DNA of 64,000 nt, taken from JACVRW01 sp963803085. Lineage in GTDB: Bacteria; Actinomycetota; Thermoleophilia; Solirubrobacterales; Thermoleophilaceae. The translations under genes were made by a program, and so were the position numbers. A model generated the notes under the pieces. That model searched no databases. It saw nothing but the letters and a program-made list of their open reading frames with translations, and had not been told where the DNA came from. Below are positions 36,273 to 43,749 of the stretch, piece by piece (position 1 is the stretch's first letter; every line of letters begins with the position of its first letter). The DNA is taken from contig CAWDLE010000014.1 of the NCBI GenBank assembly GCA_963803085.1, forward strand, positions 62,001 through 126,000, read 5' to 3'.

Positions 36273-36602
36273 ATGGGACCCGTTGCCGAACGGCCGCCTA
36301 GGGCCCCAACAGCGCCAGACCCTCTGCGGGCCCACCTGCTGAAACGCACTACGGGGCGAGAGGTTTGGGAGTGGGCCAACCACCCGGCGGACGAACTGAT
36401 GCGACGGGGCGAAGGCACCCCCCCACGGAGCGTCACATCGCCCCGCCCGCCCGCGAAGTTACCCGGCCGTGGTTCGGATATGCCGAGGACTGTCTGCGGG
36501 TGCTGGTCGAGGGCGCCCCAGTTGGCAGTAATGGCAGCGGAGCCCGAGGCGGCGCTCGACATGAACGCGCTACGCCGCAACGACCCGGCGGACCTCAACT
36601 GA
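36273..36602 (+). CDS. Hypothetical protein, doubtful
   Basis: ATG 36273 follows gagagga at a good distance and opens 109 codons (MGPVAERPPRAPTAPDPLRA, HLLKRTTGREVWEWANHPAD, ending LDMNALRRNDPADLN). Composition is Pro/Arg-rich and I recognise no domain. The start signal is the only real support; it may be a chance frame in a high-GC gap. Confidence 0.25.
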   Translation: MGPVAERPPRAPTAPDPLRAHLLKRTTGREVWEWANHPADELMRRGEGTPPRSVTSPRPPAKLPGRGSDMPRTVCGCWSRAPQLAVMAAEPEAALDMNALRRNDPADLN

Positions 36603-36610
36603 TGCCGGAG

Positions 36611-37006
36611 CTACTCCCGCAGCCCCACGGCATCGAGGGCGGCAGCTCTAGACGTGTATGCCTGCCAGTAGGCGATCTTGCCGTCGCGAAAGCCGAACAC
36701 CCAGGTTGCCGGTACGGACATGTCTACACCGCTGCGTCCAACCGCCTCCCAGTGTCCCGACACCACGAGCTCTGTGCCGACCTGCTTGAACTCCTCGGCG
36801 CACAGCAACAACCTCTCCCAGACCTCCGACTGCGTCTGCCACCAGGTCCGGACTTCGTCGTGCCCCCGGTAGACCTTGCCTTCCAAGGTGGCGCCGACCG
36901 GGACACCTTCGACGTCGGGGCTGAGGTGGGCGAGGTAGCCCTCGATGTCCCCCCGGTTCCAGGCCTCGAAGGCGCGCTGCACCATGTCGACGTTCTCCTG
37001 CGACAT
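36611..37006 (-). CDS. NTF2/SnoaL-like protein, array member 4
   Basis: The 131-residue protein begins MSQENVDMVQRAFEAWNRGD and has VEGVPVGATLEGKVYRGHDE, TWWQTQSEVWERLLLCAEEF and TWVFGFRDGKIAYWQAYTSR, a complete NTF2-like alpha/beta cone. It ends AALDAVGLRE like its neighbours. It is the last gene of the right block, with a three-base gap after member 5. Confidence 0.87.
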   Translation of the reverse strand: MSQENVDMVQRAFEAWNRGDIEGYLAHLSPDVEGVPVGATLEGKVYRGHDEVRTWWQTQSEVWERLLLCAEEFKQVGTELVVSGHWEAVGRSGVDMSVPATWVFGFRDGKIAYWQAYTSRAAALDAVGLRE

Positions 37007-37009
37007 CGC

Positions 37010-37405
37010 CTACTCCCGCAGCCCCACGGCATCGAGGGCCTCCGCCTCGGTCGAGCAGTTGCGCCACCAGACGCACCTTCCGTGGAGCCATCTGCTCGGC
37101 TGCCAGAAGGGATCGATGATCGGCGTGTCGCTGCCAGCGCTGTGTCCCCAACCACGGATGTGACCGAGCGTCATGTCTCCGAGGTCGCGCAGTTCCTCTA
37201 CCTCGACGGTGTAATCCGGGAAGGCACCGAGGAAATCGGTCCACCAGCGACGCAGGCCCTCGTGGCCGTGGTAGGCGCCCTCCATTCCGACCAGGCGCGA
37301 TTCGATCTCTATCTCATCGTCCATCAGCGTCAGCAGGGCGTCCCAGTCACGCCGGTTAAACGCGTCATACGCTCGATATGCCAGGTCCACGTTCTCCTGC
37401 GACAT
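37010..37405 (-). CDS. NTF2/SnoaL-like protein, array member 5
   Basis: The 131-residue protein begins MSQENVDLAYRAYDAFNRRD and continues VGMEGAYHGHEGLRRWWTDF and EELRDLGDMTLGHIRGWGHS, close to members 1 and 3 of the left block. The end is EAEALDAVGLRE. This relationship supports duplication of a whole block. Function unknown. Confidence 0.87.
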   Translation of the reverse strand: MSQENVDLAYRAYDAFNRRDWDALLTLMDDEIEIESRLVGMEGAYHGHEGLRRWWTDFLGAFPDYTVEVEELRDLGDMTLGHIRGWGHSAGSDTPIIDPFWQPSRWLHGRCVWWRNCSTEAEALDAVGLRE

Positions 37406-37408
37406 CGC

Positions 37409-37816
37409 CTACTCCCGCAGCCCGGCGGCTTCGAAGGCGTCACCCGTGTCGTAGAACTCGCGAATGCGCACGATCATCCCGTCCCGGATCGTGAGCAGCT
37501 CGTAGTTGGTCGAGCGAACCTCGGCGCCACTCGCTGCGCCGCGGCCCACCTCGGTTCCCTCGACCAGCACCTCATTGCCTCCGCAGTCGATGATCCGCTG
37601 GACCTCGTATCTGTAGTCATCGAAGCTTTCGAGCCACTCTTTGAGCCGCTGACTGACTCCCTCACGGCCTCGATAGGTCGTTCCGTCTTCAGGGACGGTC
37701 CACTCGACCCTTGGATGGCACAACGCCATCGTTCTGGGCATCGCGGCGAGCAGCTGCTGCTTGCTAGCGGCCGGCTCGTACCAGCGCGTCGCAATCTCCA
37801 CGTTCTCCTGCGACAT
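37409..37816 (-). CDS. NTF2/SnoaL-like protein, array member 6
   Basis: The 135-residue protein begins MSQENVEIATRWYEPAASKQ and contains YRGREGVSQRLKEWLESFDD, VLVEGTEVGRGAASGAEVRS and LLTIRDGMIVRIREFYD, a SnoaL-like fold more distant from members 1, 3 and 5. It ends DAFEAAGLRE. It is the first gene of the right block and is separated from the intact tRNA-Arg by about 95 bp that correspond to the flank of the tRNA remnant. Confidence 0.87.
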   Translation of the reverse strand: MSQENVEIATRWYEPAASKQQLLAAMPRTMALCHPRVEWTVPEDGTTYRGREGVSQRLKEWLESFDDYRYEVQRIIDCGGNEVLVEGTEVGRGAASGAEVRSTNYELLTIRDGMIVRIREFYDTGDAFEAAGLRE

Positions 37817-37912
37817 CGCCCACCCAGTATCCCGCGGGGAGAGGGAAGGTCGCCCGTGATCCCTGCTGCTCAGCCAGACCGCCGCGTGGGTCCGCTTAGG
37901 GGTCTAGCTAAG

Positions 37913-37985
37913 TACGCCCGGAAGGATTCGAACCTTCGACTTCTGCCTCCGGAGGGCAGCGCTCTATCCACTGAGCTACGGGCGC
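37913..37985 (-). tRNA. tRNA-Arg (anticodon CCG)
   Basis: The minus strand folds as a full cloverleaf: acceptor gcgcccg/cgggcgt (first pair G-U), D-arm gctc/gagc, anticodon arm ctgcc/ggcag around the loop ctccgga (anticodon ccg), and T-arm gaagg/ccttc around ttcgaat. The discriminator base is A and CCA is not encoded. It reads the Arg codon CGG. Confidence 0.95.
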
Positions 37986-38010
37986 GGGAAAAATCCAGTG
38001 TAGTCCGCGC

Positions 38011-38504
38011 ATGCTGATCGCCGTCATCTCCGACACGCACCTTCCACGCGGGACGCGGCGGCTGCCGGAGGCGTGCGTCGAGCGGATCGCGGCGGCGGAC
38101 ATGCTGCTGCACGCTGGCGATTTCTCGACCCTCGAGGTGCTTCGCGAGCTCGAGGCGATCGGCCCGCCTGTGGTGGGCGTGCACGGCAACGTGGACAGCG
38201 CCGAGCTGCGCCGGCTGCTCCCGGAGGAGCGGCTGGTCGAGGCCGACGGCGCCCACATCGCGATGGTGCACGACGCGGGACCCAGGGCCGGTCGCCTGGC
38301 ACGGATGCGCACCCGCTTCGGGGAGCGCGCCGACCTCGTGGTCTTCGGCCACTCCCACATGCCGCTGCACGAGCAGGCCGAGGACGGCTTCCAGATCCTC
38401 AACCCAGGAAGTCCGACCGAGCGCCGCCGCGCGCCGAGGCACACGATGGGGCTAATCACGTCGAGCGCGGGCTTAGCTCACGATGTGAACTCTTGGCCCT
38501 TTGA
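38011..38504 (+). CDS. YfcE/MJ0936-type metallophosphodiesterase, frameshifted near its end
   Basis: The N-terminal 150 residues hold all metal motifs: MLIAVISDTHLPRGTRRLPE (DxH), LLHAGDFSTLEVL (GD), GVHGNVDSAELRRLL (GNxD), VFGHSHMPLHEQ (GHTH-like) and NPGSPTERRRAPRHTMGLI. Right after this the frame should shift by one base near 38458; then the family's normal end appears (VERGLSSRCELLAL, stop 38504). Without that correction the frame runs on into the HTH gene and looks like a fusion. The family cleaves phosphodiesters with two metal ions. Confidence 0.85.
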
Positions 38505-38506
38505 TA

Positions 38507-38516
38507 CCGTATACGG
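38507..38516. promoter_or_regulatory. Palindromic operator candidate of the XRE regulator
   Basis: The perfect 10-bp palindrome ccgtatacgg lies 4 bp before the XRE-regulator start and overlaps a likely -10 region (tgataccgtatac). Such a site fits negative autoregulation by an antitoxin-like repressor. Confidence 0.5.
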
Positions 38517-38520
38517 CGTC

Positions 38521-38853
38521 ATGTCTCCTGCCGAGCTCATCAGGGATACACGCCTTCGCCAGGGTCTCAGCCAGCGGCGGCTCGCGCACCGCGCTGGCAC
38601 CAGTCAGAGCGCGATCGCGAGGATCGAGGCCGGCGACGAGGAGGTCACATGGGCACGCCTGGAGTCGATCCTCCTGGCGATGGGGGAAGCGCCCGTGCTC
38701 GGGAGCAACGCCGTGCCGTCACGCTACGACGCTTGGGATCTGCTCGAACAGCGACGGCGTACGCCGGAGGCGCGTCTCGCGAACGGGCTGGCGTTCAACA
38801 AGTTCAGCAGCCGGCTCGCAGTCGCGGGCCGGGCGGCCCGCAGCGGTGGATGA
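38521..38853 (+). CDS. XRE-family helix-turn-helix regulator (antitoxin-like)
   Basis: ATG 38521 starts MSPAELIRDTRLRQGLSQRR, the first helix of a Cro/C1-type HTH, continuing LAHRAGTSQSAIARIEAGDE and WARLESILLAMGEAPVLGSN. A helical C-terminal part of about 40 residues ends RLANGLAFNKFSSRLAVAGR. The stop overlaps the GTG of the downstream nucleotidyltransferase, so they are a coupled pair. In related loci the HTH protein neutralises or represses the partner; this is inferred here. Confidence 0.82.
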   Translation: MSPAELIRDTRLRQGLSQRRLAHRAGTSQSAIARIEAGDEEVTWARLESILLAMGEAPVLGSNAVPSRYDAWDLLEQRRRTPEARLANGLAFNKFSSRLAVAGRAARSGG

Positions 38854-39359
38854 GGTCTTCGACCCGGAGCAGATTCTCCGTGTGCTCGGCGAGCATCGCG
38901 TTGACTACGTCGTGGTCGGAGGGGTGGCCGTGCAGACGCACGGGTACATCCGAGCGACGCAGGATCTCGACATTGTTCCGGCTCCGGATCTCGCCAATCT
39001 CAGTCGGCTGGGAGAGGCGCTCGCCGCGCTGGGGGCGCGACTTCACCGCGCTGCACGTCCGGTGGACATCACCGATCCCCAGGTCCTGAAGCGCGCTGCT
39101 CTGGTTCCGCTGCTCACGATTCACGGACGGCTTGATCTACTCAACATCGAGTCCACGCCGGGCATGCCCAGCCGCTACGGCGAGCTGAGGGAGCGCGCCC
39201 TTGAGGTGCGGCTCGACGACACGACAGTCCCTGTGGCGGCGCCTCGACGATCTCATCAAGATGAAGAAAGTCGCGGCGCGCGACATCGACCGCGCTGATA
39301 TCCGGGCGCTGACGAGATCGGACGACGAACTCGCTCGCGAGTCCGGCGAGTCAACATAG
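38846..39359 (+). CDS. DUF6036/MNT-like nucleotidyltransferase (toxin-like partner), frameshifted
   Basis: GTG 38846 opens DEVFDPEQILRVLGEHRVDY and the nucleotidyltransferase core VVGGVAVQTHGYIRATQDLD followed by IVP, where the two Asp of TQDLDI bind metal. Later parts include RLDLLNIESTPGMPSRYGEL. A single-base change near 39243 shifts the frame; the expected end (DDLIKMKKVAARDIDRADIR to the stop at 39359) is seen in the next frame. An XRE regulator plus such an enzyme resembles AbiEii-type or MNT toxin-antitoxin systems that modify tRNA or proteins. Confidence 0.75.
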
Positions 39360-39366
39360 GCGCCAC

Positions 39367-40320
39367 ATGGACCTCGACGTTCTCTTCCTCGGCACCGCCG
39401 GCTCCTCGCCGAGCCCGCGGCGTGGGCTGCCCGCCACGCTCGTCCGGCGCGGCGGCGATCGGCTGCTGATCGACTGCGGGGAGGGCACGCAGCGGCAGCT
39501 GATGAGCTCGGTCGGGCTGGTCGAGCTAGAGGAGTTGTTCATCACCCACTTCCACGCGGATCACGTGCTCGGCCTGCCCGGGATGCTGAAGACGTTCGCC
39601 CTGCGCCAGCGCGAACGCCCGCTGACGGTCCACGGGCCACGCGGCCTCGCCGGGCTCTTCAAGCTGCTCGATCCCGTGATCGGGCGGGTGACCTTCCCGA
39701 TCGAGCTGGTGGAGCTGGAGCCGAACGACGAGCTTGAAAGGGATGGCTACCGAATCGCGGCATTCGGGGTCGATCACACCGGCTCCTCCATCGGCTACGC
39801 GCTCGTGGAGAACCCGCGTCCGGGGCAGTTCGACCCCGACCGCGCTCGCGAGCTCGGCGTGGAGTTCGGGCCCGACTTCGGCCGCCTGCAGCGGGGCGAG
39901 GCAGTGAACGGCGTCCAGCCCAATCAGGTGATGGGGGAGACGCGCCGTGGCCGGAAGGTCGTGCTAACCGGCGACACCGCGCCGAGCGACATGACCCGGC
40001 TTGTGGCTTGGGAGGCCGACCTCCTGGTGCACGAGGCGACCTTCATGGAGGACGAGATCGAGCGGGCGGCCGAGACGCGCCACTCGACCGCGGCCCAGGC
40101 AGCGGAGCTGGCAGCCGCGGCCGGCGTGCAGATGCTGGCGCTCACGCACATCTCGCCGCGCTACTCCGGCGGCGAGGTACGAGACGAGGCACGCGCCGCG
40201 TTCGAGAACGTGATCGTCCCGCGCGACTTCGACAGGGTCGAGATCCCGTTCCCCGAGCGAGGCGAGCCCGTCCACATCAGGGCATCGGACCGACCGCCGC
40301 AACCTCAGGAGCAACTTTGA
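39367..40320 (+). CDS. rnz: Ribonuclease Z
   Basis: The 317-residue protein is a tRNA 3'-endonuclease of the MBL fold: LDVLFLGTAGSSPSPRRGLP, LLIDCGEGTQRQLMSS, EELFITHFHADHVLGLPGML (metal site), VVLTGDTAPSD, LLVHEATFMED and LALTHISPRYSG. The PxKxRN-like exosite region is short, as in bacterial enzymes. It matures tRNA 3' ends lacking an encoded CCA, which fits the tRNA-Arg 1.4 kb upstream. It starts 7 bp after the nucleotidyltransferase stop. Confidence 0.93.
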   Translation: MDLDVLFLGTAGSSPSPRRGLPATLVRRGGDRLLIDCGEGTQRQLMSSVGLVELEELFITHFHADHVLGLPGMLKTFALRQRERPLTVHGPRGLAGLFKLLDPVIGRVTFPIELVELEPNDELERDGYRIAAFGVDHTGSSIGYALVENPRPGQFDPDRARELGVEFGPDFGRLQRGEAVNGVQPNQVMGETRRGRKVVLTGDTAPSDMTRLVAWEADLLVHEATFMEDEIERAAETRHSTAAQAAELAAAAGVQMLALTHISPRYSGGEVRDEARAAFENVIVPRDFDRVEIPFPERGEPVHIRASDRPPQPQEQL

Positions 40321-40681
40321 GCCCCGCGCCGGGCCCTGGTGTTATCCCGGGGCGGGCGGCACGCTCGCGGAAGGCGCGATTGTCTGTGGCAGAGGCGCGA
40401 CGTTCCCGAGTCCCGGCGCCGGTGGGCCAGAGGCTCTCGGGCAGCGGACACGTGCGCGGCGCATCCGCAGACACCCGACTCACTGGCGTTGGGCTTCGGG
40501 GCTCCGCTGAGAAAGAGTGGCGGCGAGAGCCACCGGGTCTCGGTGTGAGGAGGTACCAGCTCGGCTTGCTCCGCCACGCCGCCTCGGTGATGGTCCCACC
40601 CAGGGCGTCGACGCCCTGCTGGCCGCTCGTGCGGTAGTGGGTCATTTGACCGCAACGCGGCTGCGCGGATACGTTCAGGCG
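40321..40681. other. Intergenic stretch, no gene recognised
   Basis: About 360 bp between rnz and the lipoprotein gene. Frames exist but lack ribosome-binding sites and motifs. A promoter for the lipoprotein is expected here but no box stands out. Confidence 0.4.
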
Positions 40682-41341
40682 ATGGTCAGGGCCGCCTTCA
40701 CGGTGCTGCTGATGGTCTCTCTCCTCGGCATCGCGGCCTGCGGCGACGACAACGGGGACGAGGGCGCGACGACCGCCGCCCCGGACGTCGAAACTACTGC
40801 GACGACCGCCGCAGAGAGCGACGAGGCGCAGCCAGCGAAGGTCAACCTCGAGCGGTTCCTGATGCAGGCCGGCGAGGAGCCCGGCTTCGAACCCATCGAA
40901 GAGCCCCGGACGGACCACGGCGTGCGGTCGCTTGCCGGCGGGTTCTCTGCCGACGAGGTGGAGCGGCTGCGCCGCGCAGGGTTCATCTCGATCACGTTCC
41001 AGCCGCTCAACGGCGACGACGGCAACGCCGGCGTCACCACCGTCCTTCTGTTCAAGACCGCCGAGGGCGCGCGCGACTGGCTGGAGTACGAGACGAGCGA
41101 CGAGGGGATCGACAGCATGGTCCCCGGGGCGAAACCGAAGCGCTTCACGGTCCCCGGCGTGCCAGGCGCGCGCGGCTGGACCGGCCGGGACAGGCACGAC
41201 CATCCCATCGGCCACGTCTTCTGGGTGCAGGGCCGCTGCGAGATGGTGCTCGGCAACGAGGGCGAGGGCGACTTCGTCAAGCCGCTCTCGATCGGCGCGA
41301 AGGCCATCTACGACCGCACGAAGGGAGTGTGCCCGGCATGA
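40682..41341 (+). CDS. Secreted lipoprotein of unknown function
   Basis: ATG 40682 starts a lipoprotein signal peptide (MVRAAFTVLLMVSLLGIAAC; lipobox LGIAAC). A Thr/Ala/Asp/Glu-rich spacer is followed by a globular domain: FLMQAGEEPGFEPIEEP, LRRAGFISITFQPLNGDDGN, TTVLLFKTAEGARDWLEYET and GHVFWVQGRCEMVLG. Two Cys in the mature part could pair. I do not recognise the family; the alternation of 'FKTAEGARDWL' and the late Cys resembles other actinobacterial envelope lipoproteins. Confidence 0.7.
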   Translation: MVRAAFTVLLMVSLLGIAACGDDNGDEGATTAAPDVETTATTAAESDEAQPAKVNLERFLMQAGEEPGFEPIEEPRTDHGVRSLAGGFSADEVERLRRAGFISITFQPLNGDDGNAGVTTVLLFKTAEGARDWLEYETSDEGIDSMVPGAKPKRFTVPGVPGARGWTGRDRHDHPIGHVFWVQGRCEMVLGNEGEGDFVKPLSIGAKAIYDRTKGVCPA

Positions 41342-41815
41342 CAGGTCGCATGGAGACACATCGTCCCGCTCCACCGTCGTCATCGCGAATCGTCGCGGTC
41401 TGGAGCGTGTCGCGTGAGAACCCCTGATGGCCTCGCGCCAGACCTCGCCGGCGGTCACGTCACCCTTCGCCGTCGGGGGACGCATTCGGTCGAGAATCGA
41501 GGCGAAATCCTCCTCACCGGCTGGGAGCGGTTTGGAGTTCCCCCGCCTTCTCGGACACCTGAGGGCTGGGTCCGTCGAACTCGAACGGAAGCCATTCCGA
41601 TCCCACGCCGCGAGCCTAGTCGCAGCCTGTTACGCGACCGGACCAACGACTGACCAGGAAACTGGACCTCCGCCCGGAGCGTGACTGCTCCTTTGAGGCA
41701 TTCGCGATAGCGACGGCAACGCCCGGCCGCGCTTGCGCTATGGACGAAAGGCGATAGCGGCGACAGACCGCCAAACCCACGGCAGACACCACGCGCTCGA
41801 CGCCGCGTACGCGGC
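41342..41815. other. Intergenic stretch, no gene recognised
   Basis: About 470 bp without a supported gene. A small hairpin ggagc-gtgact-gctcc followed by ttt near 41678-41697 could be a weak terminator. The downstream gene on the minus strand ends just beyond. Confidence 0.4.
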
Positions 41816-42148
41816 CTAGCGCGGGTCGCCGAGGCGGACCAGCTGCGGCGGGCCGGCGTCCTCGAGGTCCTGGAGGACCTGCTCCGCGAGCTCGGGGTCC
41901 CAGCGCTCCGCGCCGACGAGCTGTCCGGCCAAGTCGCTCACGCGGCTGAGGGCCTCGCGGGCGTCGTCGTCGAGCGCGACGTCCTCGCAGAAGAACAGCG
42001 CATCGCCGGCCTCGCGGAGGACCTCCTTCTCGGCAGCCGTGAGCTCGGTGTCCCCCTCGGCGGAGATCACCGTCATGAGCCTGCCGTATGCCTGAGAACG
42101 CTCTGGCGTCACTGCTTCCACAGTAGCGGCCCTTTCCATGGGTGTCAT
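41816..42148 (-). CDS. Small acidic helical protein, unknown function
   Basis: The 110-residue frame (ERSQAYGRLMTVISAEGDTE, LTAAEKEVLREAGDALFFCE, DVALDDDAREALSRVSDLAG, QVLQDLEDAGPPQLVRLGDP) has coding-type third positions and a clear all-helical, acidic character. MTP at the start or the ATG four codons later are both possible starts. It is divergent from pyrR, sharing the promoter gap of less than 100 bp. No family recognised. Confidence 0.6.
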   Translation of the reverse strand: MTPMERAATVEAVTPERSQAYGRLMTVISAEGDTELTAAEKEVLREAGDALFFCEDVALDDDAREALSRVSDLAGQLVGAERWDPELAEQVLQDLEDAGPPQLVRLGDPR

Positions 42149-42164
42149 CCGGCTGGGACCGATG

Positions 42165-42240
42165 TTGGCGTCCGACCCCGAGTGCTAGTCTCGCCGCGGT
42201 TCCTTTAACCAGGTCCGGAGAGGCCAGGAAGGGATAGTTA
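42165..42240 (+). promoter_or_regulatory. pyr operon promoter and PyrR-binding loop over the ribosome-binding site
   Basis: TTGGCG (42165) and TAGTCT (42186) form a likely promoter with a short spacer. Transcription would start near 42198. The 42201-42235 segment (tcctttaacc, aggtccggagaggcc, aggaaggga) carries the ggtccggagaggcc core of PyrR-binding loops. Its 3' arm contains the ribosome-binding sequence, and no terminator fits before the start. PyrR binding should therefore block translation rather than cause termination. Confidence 0.8.
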
Positions 42241-42241
42241 A

Positions 42242-42799
42242 GTGAGTGAGAAGACGGTCCTGGACCGCGAAGACGTGCGGCGCACGCTGGTACGCATCGC
42301 ACACGAAATCGTCGAATCCACGGGTGGCGAGGGCGTCGCGGTAGTCGGGATTCACCGTCGCGGCGCAGTGCTGGGCGCGCGCCTGCGCGACCTGGTCGCC
42401 GGGCTGGTCGGCGAGCCCGTGCCGCTCGGCGACATCGACATCAGCTTCTACCGCGACGACGTCGGCATCCGCGGGGCGGACTACCAACCGGTGGTCCACT
42501 CCACGCACATCGACTTTCCCGTCGAGGACACCACCGTCGTGCTGGTGGACGACGTTCTCTACACGGGCCGGACCGTGCGCGCGGCCATCGACGCTCTGTT
42601 CGACTACGGCCGCCCGAGTCGCGTGCAGCTCGCGGTGCTGGCCGACCGCGGGCACCGCGAGCTCCCGATCCGCCCGGACTACGTCGGCAAGAACCTTCCG
42701 ACCGCCCGGGGCGAGAGGGTGAACGTGAGAGTGGAGGAGATCGACGGAGTTGACGAGGTGGCCATCGACGCGGCCGCCCACATGGAGGAGACGATTTGA
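42242..42799 (+). CDS. pyrR: Bifunctional pyr operon regulator/uracil phosphoribosyltransferase PyrR
   Basis: The 185-residue protein starts at GTG. It carries the type I PRTase motif VVLVDDVLYTGRTVRAAIDA and the PyrR-specific RRGAVLGARLRDLV and GDIDISFYRDDVGI regions. In the family it binds the loop in its own leader when UMP is high and also makes UMP from uracil and PRPP. It is the first gene of the pyrimidine operon; its stop overlaps the pyrB start (TGATG). Confidence 0.95.
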   Translation: MSEKTVLDREDVRRTLVRIAHEIVESTGGEGVAVVGIHRRGAVLGARLRDLVAGLVGEPVPLGDIDISFYRDDVGIRGADYQPVVHSTHIDFPVEDTTVVLVDDVLYTGRTVRAAIDALFDYGRPSRVQLAVLADRGHRELPIRPDYVGKNLPTARGERVNVRVEEIDGVDEVAIDAAAHMEETI

Positions 42800-43749
42800 T
42801 GCACCCGCACCTGCTGTCGGTCGACGATCTCTCGCGCGACGACATCGAGCGCATCCTGGGCCGGGCGGAGAGCTTCGCCGAGGTCTCCGGCCGCGAGATC
42901 AAGAAGGTCCCGACGCTGCGCGGCCGCACGGTGATCAACCTCTTCTACGAGGCCTCGACCCGCACGCAGTCGAGCTTCGAGCTGGCCGCCAAGCGGCTGA
43001 GCGCCGACCTGATCACGCTCAAGGCGACGGGCTCGGCGGTTGAGAAGGGCGAGTCGCTCAAGGACACGGTGCAGACCCTCTCGGCCTATGACCCCGCCGC
43101 GATCGTGATCCGCTCGCCGCACGCGGGAGCGGCCGGCCTCGTGGCCCGCTGGACGCAGGCGGCCGTGATCAACGCGGGCGACGGCAAGCACGAGCATCCG
43201 ACCCAGGCGCTGCTCGACCTCTACACGCTGAAGCGCCGCGCGGGGTCGCTCGAGGGCCTGAAGGTGTGGATCGTCGGCGACGTGCTCCACAGCCGCGTGG
43301 CCCGCTCGAACATCCTGGCCTTCACGCGCATGGGCTGCGAGGTCACCGTGTGCGGGCCGCCCACGCTGATCCCCCGCGGGATCGAGTCGCTCGGCTGCCG
43401 CGTGCGCCACACCCTCGACGAGCTGCCCTCGGCCGACGTCGTCTACGCCCTTCGCATGCAGAACGAGCGCATGACCGGGTCATTCGTGCCGTCGCTGCGC
43501 GAGTACGCGGCGCAGTACCAGATCAATGGGCGCCGTCTCGGCTCCGCGCAGCTGCTGATGCACCCGGGTCCCGTGAACCGCGGTGTCGAGCTGGCGGCCG
43601 AGGTGATCGACTCGCCGCAGGCGCTCATCTCCGAGCAGGTCGAGTCGGGAGTGGTGGTGAGGATGGCGGTGCTCTATGAGCTGCTCGCGGGGCGCGGCGC
43701 GCCATCCGGGGTGCGCGAGGGCGCCGAGACGGAGCCCCAGCCCGCATGA
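42799..43749 (+). CDS. pyrB: Aspartate carbamoyltransferase catalytic subunit
   Basis: The ATG at 42799, overlapping the pyrR stop, is preferred to the TTG one codon earlier. The 316-residue protein has the carbamoyl-phosphate signature INLFYEASTRTQSSFELAAK, GDGKHEHPTQALLDLYTLKR and MHPGPVNRGVELAAEV. It forms carbamoyl-aspartate, the first committed pyrimidine step. No regulatory pyrI is present. The stop overlaps pyrC (ATGA). Confidence 0.95.
   Translation: MHPHLLSVDDLSRDDIERILGRAESFAEVSGREIKKVPTLRGRTVINLFYEASTRTQSSFELAAKRLSADLITLKATGSAVEKGESLKDTVQTLSAYDPAAIVIRSPHAGAAGLVARWTQAAVINAGDGKHEHPTQALLDLYTLKRRAGSLEGLKVWIVGDVLHSRVARSNILAFTRMGCEVTVCGPPTLIPRGIESLGCRVRHTLDELPSADVVYALRMQNERMTGSFVPSLREYAAQYQINGRRLGSAQLLMHPGPVNRGVELAAEVIDSPQALISEQVESGVVVRMAVLYELLAGRGAPSGVREGAETEPQPA

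Noticed and set aside
38011..38853. Apparent fusion of a phosphodiesterase with an XRE helix-turn-helix domain
   Set aside because: The normal YfcE ending (VERGLSSRCELLAL and stop 38504) is present one frame over, and the HTH gene has its own ATG and operator. A single-base indel near 38458 creates the fusion.
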